NCBI RefSeq assembly: GCF_001945525.1
Contig: NZ_MPJW01000189.1
Location: 1 to 53,760 of the forward strand
Direction: 5' to 3'
Source: Ileibacterium valens
GTDB taxonomy: Bacteria > Bacillota_I > Bacilli_A > Erysipelotrichales > Erysipelotrichaceae
Length of the DNA: 53,760 bases
Below the pieces are notes generated by a model. It had not been told where the DNA came from. It saw only the letters and a list, made by a program, of their open reading frames with translations, and made no database searches. The position numbers and the translations under genes were made by a program. This document shows, piece by piece, positions 38,153-47,590 of this stretch (position 1 is its first letter; every line of letters begins with the position of its first letter).

Positions 38153-38799
38153 TGCGTTATTACATCTCCGACTGCCATTTCTGGCATGAAAAACTGCTAT
38201 CCCAAATGGATCACCGCCCTTTCGAGAGCGTGGAAGCGATGAATGATTTCATGATTGAACAATGGAATAAAAGAGTGCGAAAGAATGATGATGTCGTAAT
38301 ATTGGGAGATTTCTCCTGGGGTAATGGAATACAGACCAATGAAATTCTTGAAATGCTCAATGGGAAGAAATACCTGATTGTCGGCAACCATGACCTGTAT
38401 CTGAAAGATAAGAATTTTGATCCTTCTTATTTTGTATGGATTCGCGAATATGCGGAACTCAGGGACAACCGGCGCAAGGTCTGTCTGTCTCACTATCCGA
38501 TGCCCTGCTACAACGGACAGTACCGCAAGGATGAAGATGGGAATCCCAAAAGCTACATGTTATACGGACACGTCCATGATACAAGGGATCAGAAATTCCT
38601 TGAGATGTATGGAAATTTTATTCGCTCGCAGACCCATCGTTCGATTGGAGATGGTTCGAGTCAGCCTATTCCTTTCAATATGATCAACTGCTTCTGTATG
38701 TATTCCAACTATATTCCGCTTACGCTTGATGAGTGGATTGAAAATGACAAGTTAAGAAGAGAAAAGATGTCTGTTTCAGAAAACTCCCTGATCAACTAA
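38152..38799 (+). CDS. metallophosphoesterase
   Basis: A calcineurin-like phosphoesterase of 215 residues. Metal-site motifs are in order: YYISDCHFWH (D-x-H), VILGDFSWG (GDF), VGNHD (GNHD), CLSHYPMPC (H) and LYGHVHD (GHxH). All metal ligands are visible. The substrate is unknown; stand-alone enzymes of this subtype hydrolyse diverse phosphodiesters. Coupled to the DUF1307 gene by a one-base overlap. Confidence 0.92.
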   Translation: MRYYISDCHFWHEKLLSQMDHRPFESVEAMNDFMIEQWNKRVRKNDDVVILGDFSWGNGIQTNEILEMLNGKKYLIVGNHDLYLKDKNFDPSYFVWIREYAELRDNRRKVCLSHYPMPCYNGQYRKDEDGNPKSYMLYGHVHDTRDQKFLEMYGNFIRSQTHRSIGDGSSQPIPFNMINCFCMYSNYIPLTLDEWIENDKLRREKMSVSENSLIN

Positions 38800-38907
38800 G
38801 GAGTAAATTGTAAGCACAAAGTCAGAATTCATAAATCAGACAAACCGTCTGAAATGCTTCTTTTGCTTGCATATAAGATGACTTTCCATTCAGACGAATG
38901 GACTTAG

Positions 38908-38975
38908 AAATCTCCTGATTAAACAGGAATCGATCATTGAATCATTTCGATCGTTTCAAATCATCAGGAGATTTT
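38908..38975 (+). terminator. long hairpin after the metallophosphoesterase gene
   Basis: Outer 12-bp perfect stem AAATCTCCTGAT/ATCAGGAGATTT, an inner CGATC-containing partial stem, then T. The remainder of 38800-39390 has the GntR-gene promoter but no gene. Confidence 0.6.
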
Positions 38976-39157
38976 AACTGATCTGTCGGATCGATCCTGA
39001 CTGATCATCCTGTCCCGATATGATTATTTCTCTCTTTTCTCCTTTCCTTATTGTTATATTGTTATCCAGGATGATGAATCATTTTGATGGCACATAATTA
39101 TCAGTTATAACGATAAGAACCATTTTCAAGGATGGAATTAAGTTGTCCTTGCATATC

Positions 39158-39182
39158 TGGTATAATCCAGCGTCAGCTGGAT
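39158..39182 (+). promoter_or_regulatory. extended -10 promoter with a start-site palindrome, upstream of the GntR gene
   Basis: TGGTATAAT (39158-39166) is an extended -10. It overlaps the inverted repeat ATCCAGC-gtca-GCTGGAT (39165-39182) at the expected start point. The arrangement fits repression, perhaps by the GntR-family protein encoded downstream. The leader to that gene would be about 215 bases. Confidence 0.5.
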
Positions 39183-39390
39183 ATATCAAAGGTGAATGTG
39201 AAAAATTGCTGCAGCATTTCACCTGTCAATCGGACTGAACTACTGCTTTTTCTTTCTTCATGCGATTTTCAATCTTTAAAAACACCAGAATGAAAATACG
39301 CAGCTGAATCAATGAATCGCTTGAAATGCCACTCCAGATGTGAAGTAAAAGAACAAAACTGTAAGGAATTGAAGGAAGGAGAGAACCGGA

Positions 39391-40155
39391 ATGGCACAGA
39401 CAGGAACGGAATTGTTGAACTTTCAGAAAGGATCCAAAGCGCTGTATATCCAGATAAAGGAATTGTACAAGGAACAGATACTGAATGGACAGATCAAACA
39501 TGGAGAACGCCTCGACAGTGAGGCGCAGATCCAGAAGCTGTTTGGGGTATCCAGAATTACGGCCCGACAGGCCATTCTCGATCTCGAAAGAGAAGGGTTG
39601 GTCAACCGCGGACGCGGAAGGGGAACTTTTGTTATATGGCAGTCTCCTAAACAAAAAGAAGAAGCCTACGAAGATGAGCACTGGCGAATCCATCCCTGCA
39701 AGAAAAAGCAGGGAGAGCTGGTTTTTCAACAGATTGTGCGTGAATACCCACCAGAAGAAATTATCGGGGAGTTTAATCTTCCAGAAGAGCAGATGATGTA
39801 TTGTCAGGTTCAGATTTTTGGCTCTGATAATATTCCATTGAGCTTTTCAAAAACATGGTATGCCGGTTCGGAAAAGGTTCAGGAAAAAGAAGGGCCAGTC
39901 AGCCGCAGTGAGATTCATCAGCGGCTGCTGAATCATGTCAATGAAAATCAGAGGCATTATGAAGAGTCTCTGCGGGCAATGATCCCGGATCAGGAAGTCA
40001 GAGCTGCACTCAGGATTTCGGATGAAGTCCCCGTATTATGCCGTACAAGAAAGACAACAGATGGCGCCAGACGACTGCTGTCCATCGAACTTGACTACAG
40101 TCGTGGGGACATGAGTTCCTACTGTCTGCGGGCTACCAGTCAGAACACGCACTGA
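39391..40155 (+). CDS. GntR/HutC-family transcription regulator
   Basis: A DNA-binding repressor of 254 residues. N-terminal winged helix: YIQIKELYKEQILNGQIKHGERLDSEAQIQKLFGVSRITARQAILDLEREGLVNRGRGRGTF, split here as the helix-turn-helix from about 20 to 85. The C-terminal UTRA-like ligand domain (about 95-250) ends ELDYSRGDMSSY. Targets and ligand are unknown. GAAGGAGAGA precedes the ATG. It stands alone, so it may act at a distance and on its own promoter. Confidence 0.92.
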   Translation: MAQTGTELLNFQKGSKALYIQIKELYKEQILNGQIKHGERLDSEAQIQKLFGVSRITARQAILDLEREGLVNRGRGRGTFVIWQSPKQKEEAYEDEHWRIHPCKKKQGELVFQQIVREYPPEEIIGEFNLPEEQMMYCQVQIFGSDNIPLSFSKTWYAGSEKVQEKEGPVSRSEIHQRLLNHVNENQRHYEESLRAMIPDQEVRAALRISDEVPVLCRTRKTTDGARRLLSIELDYSRGDMSSYCLRATSQNTH

Positions 40156-40484
40156 GTCATTCAATGTGCAAAGCAATAGCCTGCAAATCTGACATTCATG
40201 ATCATTGGCTGATTTGAAGAGTGCAGATAAACGAAGTAAAGCTGAGAAAAAAAACAGAAACAAGACAGAGAAAAAATAAAGTAAAAAACAGAGAAAAGAA
40301 AAAGATTGAACCAGGAAAACACCAGGAACCATAAAACGCGATAGCGCGGCCCTGCTGCTTTTCAAAGCGTTGATGTATCCGGATTTTACAGTGGTTGTCA
40401 GTCCGCAAGGATAAAGAATGAATTTGGTATGAGATGAGTCCCAAAAAAGTCGTGAAAAAAGTTCAAAAAAATTAATTGTTTTGC

Positions 40485-40512
40485 TTGCCAACGTTAAACG
40501 GTGTGTTATACT
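40485..40512 (+). promoter_or_regulatory. promoter of first tRNA-Glu
   Basis: -35 TTGCCA (40485-40490), 16-bp spacer, -10 TATACT (40507-40512). It uses the same -35 as the right tRNA-Ile/Ala unit. Positions 40156-40484 hold no convincing gene. Confidence 0.75.
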
Positions 40513-40556
40513 AATCAAGCCTTAAGACATGCCGGCCGTCTTAAGTAACTATATAT

Positions 40557-40632
40557 GGCGCGTTGGAGAAACGGTTAACTCACATGCCTTTCACGCATGC
40601 ATTCACGGGTTCGAATCCCGTACGCGTCACCA
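40557..40632 (+). tRNA. tRNA-Glu (TTC), copy 1
   Basis: A 76-nt cloverleaf with acceptor GGCGCGT/ACGCGTC, anticodon loop CTTTCAC (anticodon TTC), T-arm GTTCGAATC, and an encoded CCA. It is followed by its own terminator. Confidence 0.96.
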
Positions 40633-40645
40633 TTTTGAAATCAAC

Positions 40646-40680
40646 AGAGTCTGTCTGAGTAATCAGACAGGCTCTTTAAT
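40646..40680 (+). terminator. terminator of first tRNA-Glu
   Basis: AGAGTCTGTCTGA pairs with TCAGACAGGCTCT and is followed by TTTAATT. The 360 bases to the second tRNA-Glu show no gene. Confidence 0.75.
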
Positions 40681-41041
40681 TATATAGCTTGTATATTCTG
40701 AAAGATATATAACCTGAAAGGTGTAGCGGCCAAAAGAATCAGAGTCAGGAAAAAACAATCGATGAAAAGTACGTTCAGAAAAAATGCAATTCTTCTCTTC
40801 TGTAAAACTGGATTCAAAGAATGAATAAAACGATGGAAATCAGAGAATGATTGGTTTGTTCGAGTTGTTAAATAACTAGCCAGGTTTGAAGAATGAAACC
40901 GCGGCGGCAGGCATTCAGATAGTGAAGATCATCTATAAGTTAGTTTTAAATAACTGAAATTGAAATGTTTCTTTTGCCATTTTGGAATTTGAGTGATAAC
41001 ATAAGTGAGCACTGATTGATCAGCAAATAAAGATCTTAGAT

Positions 41042-41117
41042 GGCGCGTTGGAGAAACGGTTAACTCACATGCCTTTCACGCATGCATTCACGGGTTCGAA
41101 TCCCGTACGCGTCACCA
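41042..41117 (+). tRNA. tRNA-Glu (TTC), copy 2
   Basis: Identical over 76 bases to copy 1, 485 bases downstream. The flanking sequence differs except for TTTTGAAA directly after CCA. A weak promoter (TTGCCA at 40974, then a poor -10) may precede it. Confidence 0.96.
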
Positions 41118-41130
41118 TTTTGAAAGCAGC

Positions 41131-41157
41131 CCTTTATCGAAAGATAAAGGTTTTTTT
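41131..41157 (+). terminator. terminator of second tRNA-Glu
   Basis: CCTTTATC-gaaa-GATAAAGG followed by T7: a strong intrinsic terminator. Confidence 0.9.
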
Positions 41158-41212
41158 ATTGAGAAGAATTCGAACAGTTTTTCATGCTTTTTATAAGATC
41201 TTCACATATGAC

Positions 41213-41241
41213 TTGTGAAAACAGGGTGTATTTACTAAAAT
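41213..41241 (+). promoter_or_regulatory. rplKA promoter
   Basis: -35 TTGTGA (41213-41218), 17-bp spacer, -10 TAAAAT (41236-41241), about 70 bases upstream of rplK. Confidence 0.65.
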
Positions 41242-41308
41242 AGTTTGGCATGCGTGGGAGGACGATTCCGTAAACCACTGCATAAGACCATACAAGGAGG
41301 AGAGTCTT

Positions 41309-41731
41309 ATGGCTAAGAAAAAAGTTACTAAAGTTGTAAAACTCCAGTTTCCTGCTGGAGGAGCAAAACCAGGACCAGCTTTAGCCGGTGTTGGTATTAA
41401 CATGCCTCAGTTCTGCAACGCCTACAACGATGCAACAAGAGATCGTAAAGGGGACGTTGTACCTGTAGTCATCACTGCTTATGAAGACAAGAGCTTCGAT
41501 TTCGTACTGAAAACAACCCCAGCAGCTAACATGCTTAAAAAAGCCGCCGGCATCAGCAAGGCCAGCGGAGATCAGAAGCAGACAGCAGGTTCTATCACTG
41601 CTGACCAGCTGCGTGAAATTGCTGAATATAAAATGCCGGATCTGAACGCCAATGACGTAGATGCCGCAATGAAGATCATTGCTGGTACTGCTAAAAACAT
41701 GGGTATCAAGATCAACGGCTATGAAGGGTAA
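41309..41731 (+). CDS. rplK: 50S ribosomal protein L11
   Basis: L11 of the GTPase-associated centre: [26 protein letters not shown] and the C-terminal rRNA-binding domain with [10 protein letters not shown]. 140 residues is normal. AAGGAGGAGA precedes the ATG. First of the rplKA pair; nusG and secE, common upstream neighbours, are absent. Confidence 0.98.
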   Translation: MAKKKVTKVVKLQFPAGGAKPGPALAGVGINMPQFCNAYNDATRDRKGDVVPVVITAYEDKSFDFVLKTTPAANMLKKAAGISKASGDQKQTAGSITADQLREIAEYKMPDLNANDVDAAMKIIAGTAKNMGIKINGYEG

Positions 41732-41745
41732 GGAGGAAAAGAACA

Positions 41746-42429
41746 ATGGCTAAGAAGAGCAAACGTTTTGCAGAAGCTAGCAAGCTTGTAGATAAAACGA
41801 AAACTTATACAGTTGAAGAAGCAGTTGCTCTTGCTAAGAAAGCAAGCACAGCTAAATTTGACGAAACCGTTGAAGTATCCTTCAACCTGAATGTAGACCC
41901 ACGTCATGCTGATCAGCAGATCCGTGGTGCGATGGTTCTTCCAAACGGTACTGGTAAATCTCAGACTGTTGCCGTCGTTGCTGAAGGCGACAAGGCAAAA
42001 GAAGCTGAAGAAGCCGGTGCAGATTTTGTAGGCGCAGACGATCTGATCGAAAAAATCCAGGGCGGATGGCTCGGATTTGATGTTCTGATCGCTACTCCAA
42101 ACATGATGGGTAAACTTGGAAAACTCGGTCGTATGCTCGGACCGAAAGGTCTCATGCCTAACCCAAAAACTGGAACCGTAACAATGGATGTAACCAATGC
42201 GGTTAATGAAGTTAAAAAAGGTAAAATCACTTACCGTGTTGACAAGGCCGGAAACATCAACTGCCTGATCGGTAAAGTATCTTTTGATGATGGAAAACTG
42301 GTAGAAAACTTCCAGGCTCTTTATGATGTCATCAAAAAAGCAAGACCTGCTAAAGTAAAAGGAACTTACATGAAGAATCTTGTTCTTTCTACAAGCATGG
42401 GTCCTGGAATTCATGTTGAAATTAAGTAA
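41746..42429 (+). CDS. rplA: 50S ribosomal protein L1
   Basis: L1-stalk protein, also a translational repressor of its own operon in many bacteria. Motifs: [39 protein letters not shown], and the C-terminal [14 protein letters not shown]. 227 residues is normal. It is 14 bases after rplK; AAGGAGGAAAAG precedes the ATG. Confidence 0.98.
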   Translation: MAKKSKRFAEASKLVDKTKTYTVEEAVALAKKASTAKFDETVEVSFNLNVDPRHADQQIRGAMVLPNGTGKSQTVAVVAEGDKAKEAEEAGADFVGADDLIEKIQGGWLGFDVLIATPNMMGKLGKLGRMLGPKGLMPNPKTGTVTMDVTNAVNEVKKGKITYRVDKAGNINCLIGKVSFDDGKLVENFQALYDVIKKARPAKVKGTYMKNLVLSTSMGPGIHVEIK

Positions 42430-42437
42430 ACGAACAG

Positions 42438-42466
42438 TTGACACCGTTTATTTATTTCCCTATTAT
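42438..42466 (+). promoter_or_regulatory. rplJL promoter
   Basis: -35 TTGACA (42438-42443), 17-bp spacer, -10 TATTAT (42461-42466). It begins 9 bases after the rplA stop, so rplJL has its own start. Confidence 0.8.
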
Positions 42467-42467
42467 T

Positions 42468-42680
42468 TTGATTGTTCTCAATAATTCTTAAAAAGGAACA
42501 GATCCTGTTTCGAAAAAGCCCATCACCGGATGGTGAACCTATTCCAAAGACAGTAACTGCGAAAGCTTAATTTGTTACCGAGGGATTGACGCTGGTTGTT
42601 TTTTTACTGTGCTCGTCAAGCCCGCTTTGCGGGCTTTTTCTTTGAATATTGATGCAATATACAGAAAGCAGAGGAACACG
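42468..42680 (+). promoter_or_regulatory. L10 leader with attenuator upstream of rplJ
   Basis: A structured 5' leader of about 210 bases with an intrinsic terminator inside (AGCCCGC-ttt-GCGGGCT then T5, 42619-42641) before rplJ. This is the layout of the Firmicute L10 leader, in which L10(L12)4 binds the RNA and changes folding or termination. The autoregulator identity follows from family knowledge; the terminator is visible. Confidence 0.8.
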
Positions 42681-43202
42681 ATGAACAAACAAATCCTTGC
42701 TCAGAAGGAAGCTGACGTTAACGCCCTGATTCAGCAGATGAAGGACGCTAAAAGCGTTGTCGTTGTTGAATACCGCGGTCTGACTGTTGGTGAAGTCACA
42801 GAACTTCGCCGCGCTCTCCGTGAAGAAGGCGTTAGCATGAAAGTGTATAAAAACACTTACGCTCAGCGTGCAGCCAAAGAACTTGGATATGATGAGATCA
42901 TTGATACTCTGGTTGGACCAAACGCACTTACATTTGGTGCTGACCAGGTAGCTCCTGCCCGCGTTCTTGCGAAATTCGCAAAAACACACGACAAACTGAT
43001 CCTGAAAAACGGTATCGTTGACGGAGCTGTTGTAGACAATGCAACCATCCAGACTTTAGCGAGTCTGCCAAACAAGGAAGGCATGCTGGCGAAATTTGCA
43101 TCCTGCCTGAACGCACCTGTTATCAAATTTGCTATGACCGTTAAGGCATTAGCAGAAGCCAAAGAAGGCACTAACACAGAAGCAGCGCCAGCTGCTGAAT
43201 AA
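42681..43202 (+). CDS. rplJ: 50S ribosomal protein L10
   Basis: L10 of the ribosomal stalk: KSVVVVEYRGLTVGEVTELRRALREEGV and a C-terminal helix that binds L7/L12 dimers. The frame extends upstream to 42609, but that part lies inside the leader terminator. AGAGGA precedes ATG 42681, which gives the normal 173 residues. It forms an operon with rplL. Confidence 0.97.
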   Translation: MNKQILAQKEADVNALIQQMKDAKSVVVVEYRGLTVGEVTELRRALREEGVSMKVYKNTYAQRAAKELGYDEIIDTLVGPNALTFGADQVAPARVLAKFAKTHDKLILKNGIVDGAVVDNATIQTLASLPNKEGMLAKFASCLNAPVIKFAMTVKALAEAKEGTNTEAAPAAE

Positions 43203-43222
43203 GCACATTGGAGGATATATAA

Positions 43223-43591
43223 ATGGCTAAATTAACTCAGGAAGATATTCTTGCATATCTTGAAGAAGCAACCATCTTAGAACTGAACGATCTTGTAAAA
43301 GCAATCGAAGACAAATTCGGTGTTGTAGCCGCTGCTGCTGTAGCTGCTCCTGCCGCTGCTGAAGCTGTAGATGAAGGACCAACCGAAGTAACTGTTACTC
43401 TGACAGAAGTTGGTGGAACTAAAGTTGCAGTTATCAAAGCTGTACGTGAAATCACTGGTCTTGGACTTGTTGATGCGAAGAAACTGGTTGACGGCGCTCC
43501 TGCTGCAATCAAAGAAAACATTTCTCCGGAAGAAGCTAATGAAATCAAAGAAAAACTCATGGCTGCCGGCGCATCTGTTGAAGTTAAGTAA
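43223..43591 (+). CDS. rplL: 50S ribosomal protein L7/L12
   Basis: The multicopy stalk protein that recruits translation GTPases: N-terminal dimerisation helices, an Ala-rich hinge ([15 protein letters not shown]), and C-terminal domain [37 protein letters not shown] read in two parts. 122 residues is normal. GGAGGATAT precedes the ATG. rpoB does not follow. Confidence 0.98.
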   Translation: MAKLTQEDILAYLEEATILELNDLVKAIEDKFGVVAAAAVAAPAAAEAVDEGPTEVTVTLTEVGGTKVAVIKAVREITGLGLVDAKKLVDGAPAAIKENISPEEANEIKEKLMAAGASVEVK

Positions 43592-43681
43592 GAATCATTT
43601 AAGCTTACAAGAAAACAAAAAGAAGAATTCAGTTCGGGTTCATACGAAATGTTTGTTTAAACCCCGGCTGCTGAATTCTGC

Positions 43682-43711
43682 GAGACACCTTAACTGGTGT
43701 CTCTTTTTTTT
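43682..43711 (+). terminator. terminator of rplJL
   Basis: GAGACACC-ttaact-GGTGTCTC followed by T8. A second hairpin (GAATTCAG/CTGAATTC) lies just before it. Together they end the ribosomal operon here. Confidence 0.9.
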
Positions 43712-43788
43712 CTGCTTTTACTTCCTCGTTTTCTTATTCGTCCTCTTCCAGAGAGAAAAAAGGATAAAAGGAATCAGGGAAAATAAAA

Positions 43789-43814
43789 AAAGCCGAATCC
43801 GAAGATTCAGCTTT
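43789..43814 (-). terminator. terminator for the minus-strand aminotransferase
   Basis: On the minus strand: AAAGCTGAATC-ttcg-GATTCGGCTTT followed by a T-run. It is about 300 bases past the stop of the gene at 44110; the gap shows no gene. Confidence 0.7.
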
Positions 43815-44109
43815 ATAAACTCAAGAAAGAGATTTTTACCTGTCGTTTGTACAGGTGGGTTTCCTGATCAAGCGTTTAGGATACCGATCTTCTGAAGATT
43901 CGAAAATTGGAATCAACAGGAACGGTCTTCAACACCGGCTCAATCGTCCGGAATCCCATATCTCAGATGTAGGAAAAATGTATTCCTTGAGCGATTAGAT
44001 TATAGCAAATTTTGAGCCGGATGCCACCTTCTGAAACTCTATTTTCTAAGAATTGAAAAAGTATCCGATTCGGATTTGTCAAGGATTAGCAGTCTGTCGG
44101 CTTTAACCA

Positions 44110-45276
44110 TTAAAACAGGCCGGAAGCAGCAATTCGCTTCGCTGCCAGCTTGACTTCCTGATCAGAACGAACCAGAGCCAACCGGACAAAATACTTTCCA
44201 AGAGAGCCAAAATTTGTTCCCGGGTGTACCAGAACTCCGGCTTTGTTTAATAGATCGATGGTAAATTCCATGGAATCCTGATAGGAATCAGGAACAGGCG
44301 CCCAGACAAACATGGTTCCCTGAGAAGGCTCAATTTTCCATCCGACCTTTTCAAATTCTTCGATCAGAACATCCCGTCTGCGCTTATATTCCTGACAGAC
44401 TGTTTTTGGAAATTCCTTTTCATTTTCCAGGGCATAAACAGCAGCTTTAGCGACTGGGGCAAATCCCCCAAAGTCGATCATATCCAGAAGCTTTCGATAA
44501 GCGGCAATCATATCTGCGTTGCCAACCATTACGGCAAATCTCGCTCCGCCTAAAGAATAAGATTTAGACAGCGAATTGAGCTCAATACCCACCTCTTTTG
44601 CGTGCTCGAATGAGAGAAAGCTGCGGCCTGGTTTTCCGGAAAAAAGCAGTTCGGAGTAGGCGTTATCGTGAACGACAAGAAGATTGTTCTTTCTGGCAAA
44701 ATCGATCAGTTCTTCATAGAACGAATCCGGTGCACAGGCCCCGGTTGGATTGTTAGGATAGGAAACCAGGATCATTTTTGCCTGGTCCAAAACCTCTTCT
44801 GGAATCTGATCCAATTCAGGAAGATAATCATTTTCTGGTTTCAGCGGCATTTCATAAATGGGATTATTGTTAATAGAGCAGGCGATGGAATAAATCGGAT
44901 AATGAGGATCCGGCAGTAAAAGAAGATCGTCCTCATCCAGAAAAGCCATGGGGATATGAGATAAGGCTTCCTGTGAACCTTTCAGAATGGCAATCTCTTT
45001 TTCTTCAAGTTCAGTATCATATCGTTGCTGATACCATTTCTGAACGGCTGCGATCAATTCATCACCAGGATTCAGCGTATATTGATAGCTTGCATCCTCC
45101 AAAGCGGCCTGAGCAAGGATATCCTTAATCGCATCGGCAGGCGGAATGTTGGAACTGCCAATCGAAAAATCGATGACTTCCTGTTGATGATCCTGTATAT
45201 ATTTCTTTTTCAGATTGGCCAGCGCACTAAAGGAAGGAGCGAGTATGGAGCCAACACGCCTGGATTCGATATTCAT
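44110..45276 (-). CDS. PLP-dependent aminotransferase (class I/II)
   Basis: A 388-residue fold-type I aminotransferase. Visible PLP-site elements: ILVSYPNNPTGACAP (Asn), LLVVHDNAYSELLF (Asp-Tyr), and NSLSKSYSLGGARFAVMVGN with the Schiff-base lysine; FVRLALV carries the C-terminal Arg. The style resembles DapL/AlaT-like enzymes, but substrate is undetermined. The frame opens upstream at 45318; AGGAGG lies 8 bases before ATG 45276, so that start is chosen. Single gene, opposite strand to its neighbours. Confidence 0.92.
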   Translation of the reverse strand: MNIESRRVGSILAPSFSALANLKKKYIQDHQQEVIDFSIGSSNIPPADAIKDILAQAALEDASYQYTLNPGDELIAAVQKWYQQRYDTELEEKEIAILKGSQEALSHIPMAFLDEDDLLLLPDPHYPIYSIACSINNNPIYEMPLKPENDYLPELDQIPEEVLDQAKMILVSYPNNPTGACAPDSFYEELIDFARKNNLLVVHDNAYSELLFSGKPGRSFLSFEHAKEVGIELNSLSKSYSLGGARFAVMVGNADMIAAYRKLLDMIDFGGFAPVAKAAVYALENEKEFPKTVCQEYKRRRDVLIEEFEKVGWKIEPSQGTMFVWAPVPDSYQDSMEFTIDLLNKAGVLVHPGTNFGSLGKYFVRLALVRSDQEVKLAAKRIAASGLF

Positions 45277-45574
45277 CAAATAAAACCTCCTGATCCTAAG
45301 ATATAAATAGATATTCAAATATAAGATAAGTTCAAAAATTAAGGATCGAGTACCATCTTATCGCTTTTGTGAAAAGATTTACAGGATGAACAGCTAATTT
45401 ACAGCTTTTTTCATTTTAAGCCAGACTGTTGTATGCTTCGAATTATCAGATTATGGTGAATAATTTCCTGGCAGGCCTCTATATGTCACTTTGTTCGGTT
45501 ATAATTGAGGTACAAAGCACATAGGTTATAACTCAGAATGATTGTCAGAAAATACTGTGGCGGAGGTGATCAGC

Positions 45575-46282
45575 ATGAATGCAATCGTGATTTCGGAGCA
45601 GGCCGCAAATTCTGATGAAAAATATGCCGAAGAATTGAAGAACTGGTTAGGTTCTCATCAGGTTCTGCTTGCCGATTTCTTTTCTTCTCCCGGGGCTGGG
45701 AAAACCACTCTGTTAAAACAGCTGTATTCATTGATGAAAAAAGCAGGCCTGTCAGCGGGAGTGCTTGAAGCGGACTATGACAGTTCACATGCAATAAGCG
45801 CCTTAAGAGATCTTGGATATCCGACTGTCCGGATGCTGACACCCGATGGAGTCCATCTTGATGCAAGGATGGTCTATGAGGGACTGAATGGTTTTGAATC
45901 GAGGCTTCAGGATGAATTGGATATTGTGTTTTTAGAAAATAACGGTTCGCTTTCGCGTCCGGTCTCCCTGAAAACAGGGGCTCATGCGGAAATTCTGGTT
46001 TTTTCCATTCCAGAAGGAGAAGACAAACCATTGAAGTATCCTGCAAGTTTTCAAAGGGCAGATCTGTTGGTCGTCTCAAAATCAGATGCAGCAGAGCACT
46101 TCCATTTCAATATGGACCGGTTTCTTGCAGCAGTCCGGGTACTGAATCCAAATCTTCCAATTATCCGTTATTCCTCCAAGACGGGTGAAGGTCTGCAGGA
46201 GATAGCCGACTGGATTGAAGCCAGACAGCGGCGTTTAACAAATGAAAAAGACTCAAATTCGAAGAATTCGAAAACAGAGTAA
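45575..46282 (+). CDS. hypB: HypB-like metal-insertion GTPase
   Basis: A SIMIBI-class GTPase resembling HypB, the nickel-insertion factor for [NiFe]-hydrogenase: P-loop FFSSPGAGKTTLL near residue 35, switch region VLEADYDSSHAISALRDLG, VFLENNGSL, and the guanine-specificity motif VVSKSDAAE (NKxD replaced by SKSD). It lacks the N-terminal CxxCGC metal motif and any His-rich stretch. The frame opens at TTG 45542, but GGAGGTGA serves ATG 45575. No hydrogenase, urease or other hyp gene is in the window, so its client enzyme is unknown. An ABC ATPase gene follows after 22 bases. Confidence 0.85.
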   Translation: MNAIVISEQAANSDEKYAEELKNWLGSHQVLLADFFSSPGAGKTTLLKQLYSLMKKAGLSAGVLEADYDSSHAISALRDLGYPTVRMLTPDGVHLDARMVYEGLNGFESRLQDELDIVFLENNGSLSRPVSLKTGAHAEILVFSIPEGEDKPLKYPASFQRADLLVVSKSDAAEHFHFNMDRFLAAVRVLNPNLPIIRYSSKTGEGLQEIADWIEARQRRLTNEKDSNSKNSKTE

Positions 46283-46304
46283 TCAGAAAATGCACGAATA
46301 GGAT

Positions 46305-47453
46305 ATGAAAGTAAAGAATAAAGAAAATGAAGCGGCCATTGTCTTTGACGATGTCCGCTTTGCTTATGCAAAAAAGAATGATCCACATGCTGAAATGATT
46401 ATTGATCATTTCTCTCTGCAAATCCAAAAAGGATCTAGAACCGTTTTGTTTGGGCCTTCCGGAGCAGGAAAAAGCACATTGCTCAAGCTGATCTGTAAAC
46501 TCCAGAAGCCGATCTCAGGAACGATTCAGAATAACGCTGAAAAAATCAGCATGGTCTTTCAGCGGGATGGTTTATTTGAAAGATTATCGGTTCTTGAAAA
46601 CATAAAATACGGTATTCCTGCAAATTCAGTATCCAGTAAAAAGAGGGAACAGAAAGCGCAACAGTGGGCTAGAGTTTTTAAATGCGATGATCTGCTTGGC
46701 CGTCCCGTCTCTACTTTGTCCGGCGGACAAAGACAAAGAGTCTCCTTAGCCCGGGCTTTCATGAAAGATCCGGACCTGCTGCTGATGGATGAGTCCTTTC
46801 AGGGGCTTGACAGTGCCTTAAAAGAGCAGCTGATCGAAGAAATTCTGCAATTGCATGCCAAACGAAAATTTACTCTGATTCTGATTACCCATTCCTACTC
46901 GGAGGCTTTAAAGCTTGGACAGACTATGGTGCTAATTGAAAATGGCAAGCTGCAGAGAATGGGAGAGATCTGGTCCATGATCAATGATCCTTCAAGCCTT
47001 TTTACTGCAGGAAGTATGGGCTATTTTCCAATGAACCTTTATGATCTGAGTTCTGTGCAAAATATAAGCGGTCTGCCAGCACACCTGCAGCAGGAAATTC
47101 CAGAACAGGCACTCTGGATGGGATTTTATCCATGGCAGGCAGAAGTGGTTTACCTCAATCCAGGGGATCAAAAAGAAACAGATCGAAGATTAGAGCGGGA
47201 AAATAGAAAGGATCAGAACTTTCTTGAAGCAAAGATGATATCGACGACTGAAGCTGGTTTTGGCAGATTATTTGTCTTTACAATTCAAAATCATCAGATT
47301 CAGGTTCTTGAAGAGCGAAAAGCGGATCAAAAGATGGATCTGCAGGATTGCTCGGTCTTTGGTTTTCGAATATTAAGCAGAGTCTACTTTGATTCAGAAG
47401 GAAATCAGATCATAACCAGGAATATCGGTGACAAATCCGACGGACTTCTGTGA
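46305..47453 (+). CDS. ABC transporter ATP-binding protein with C-terminal extension
   Basis: A 382-residue ABC ATPase: Walker A FGPSGAGKST, Q-loop FQRDGLFERLSVLEN, signature LSGGQRQR, Walker B LLMDESFQGLDSAL (DES in place of DEP), H-loop LITHSYSEALKLG. From about residue 235 an extra domain of about 145 residues follows, similar in position to the TOBE regulatory domain of MalK/PotA-type ATPases. No permease or binding-protein gene is adjacent. Likely co-transcribed with the HypB-like gene, which hints at metal transport, but that is inference. Confidence 0.88.
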   Translation: MKVKNKENEAAIVFDDVRFAYAKKNDPHAEMIIDHFSLQIQKGSRTVLFGPSGAGKSTLLKLICKLQKPISGTIQNNAEKISMVFQRDGLFERLSVLENIKYGIPANSVSSKKREQKAQQWARVFKCDDLLGRPVSTLSGGQRQRVSLARAFMKDPDLLLMDESFQGLDSALKEQLIEEILQLHAKRKFTLILITHSYSEALKLGQTMVLIENGKLQRMGEIWSMINDPSSLFTAGSMGYFPMNLYDLSSVQNISGLPAHLQQEIPEQALWMGFYPWQAEVVYLNPGDQKETDRRLERENRKDQNFLEAKMISTTEAGFGRLFVFTIQNHQIQVLEERKADQKMDLQDCSVFGFRILSRVYFDSEGNQIITRNIGDKSDGLL

Positions 47454-47590
47454 TATGGAATCAAATATAAATAAATGGATTAGCTTATAAGCGATGTCTG
47501 CAAATGGTCAGATCATTGAGATCCAGCAAAACCAGAGATGTAAACAAAACATACAAAAAAGGATCAAAAACATATAATCAAAGACATATA

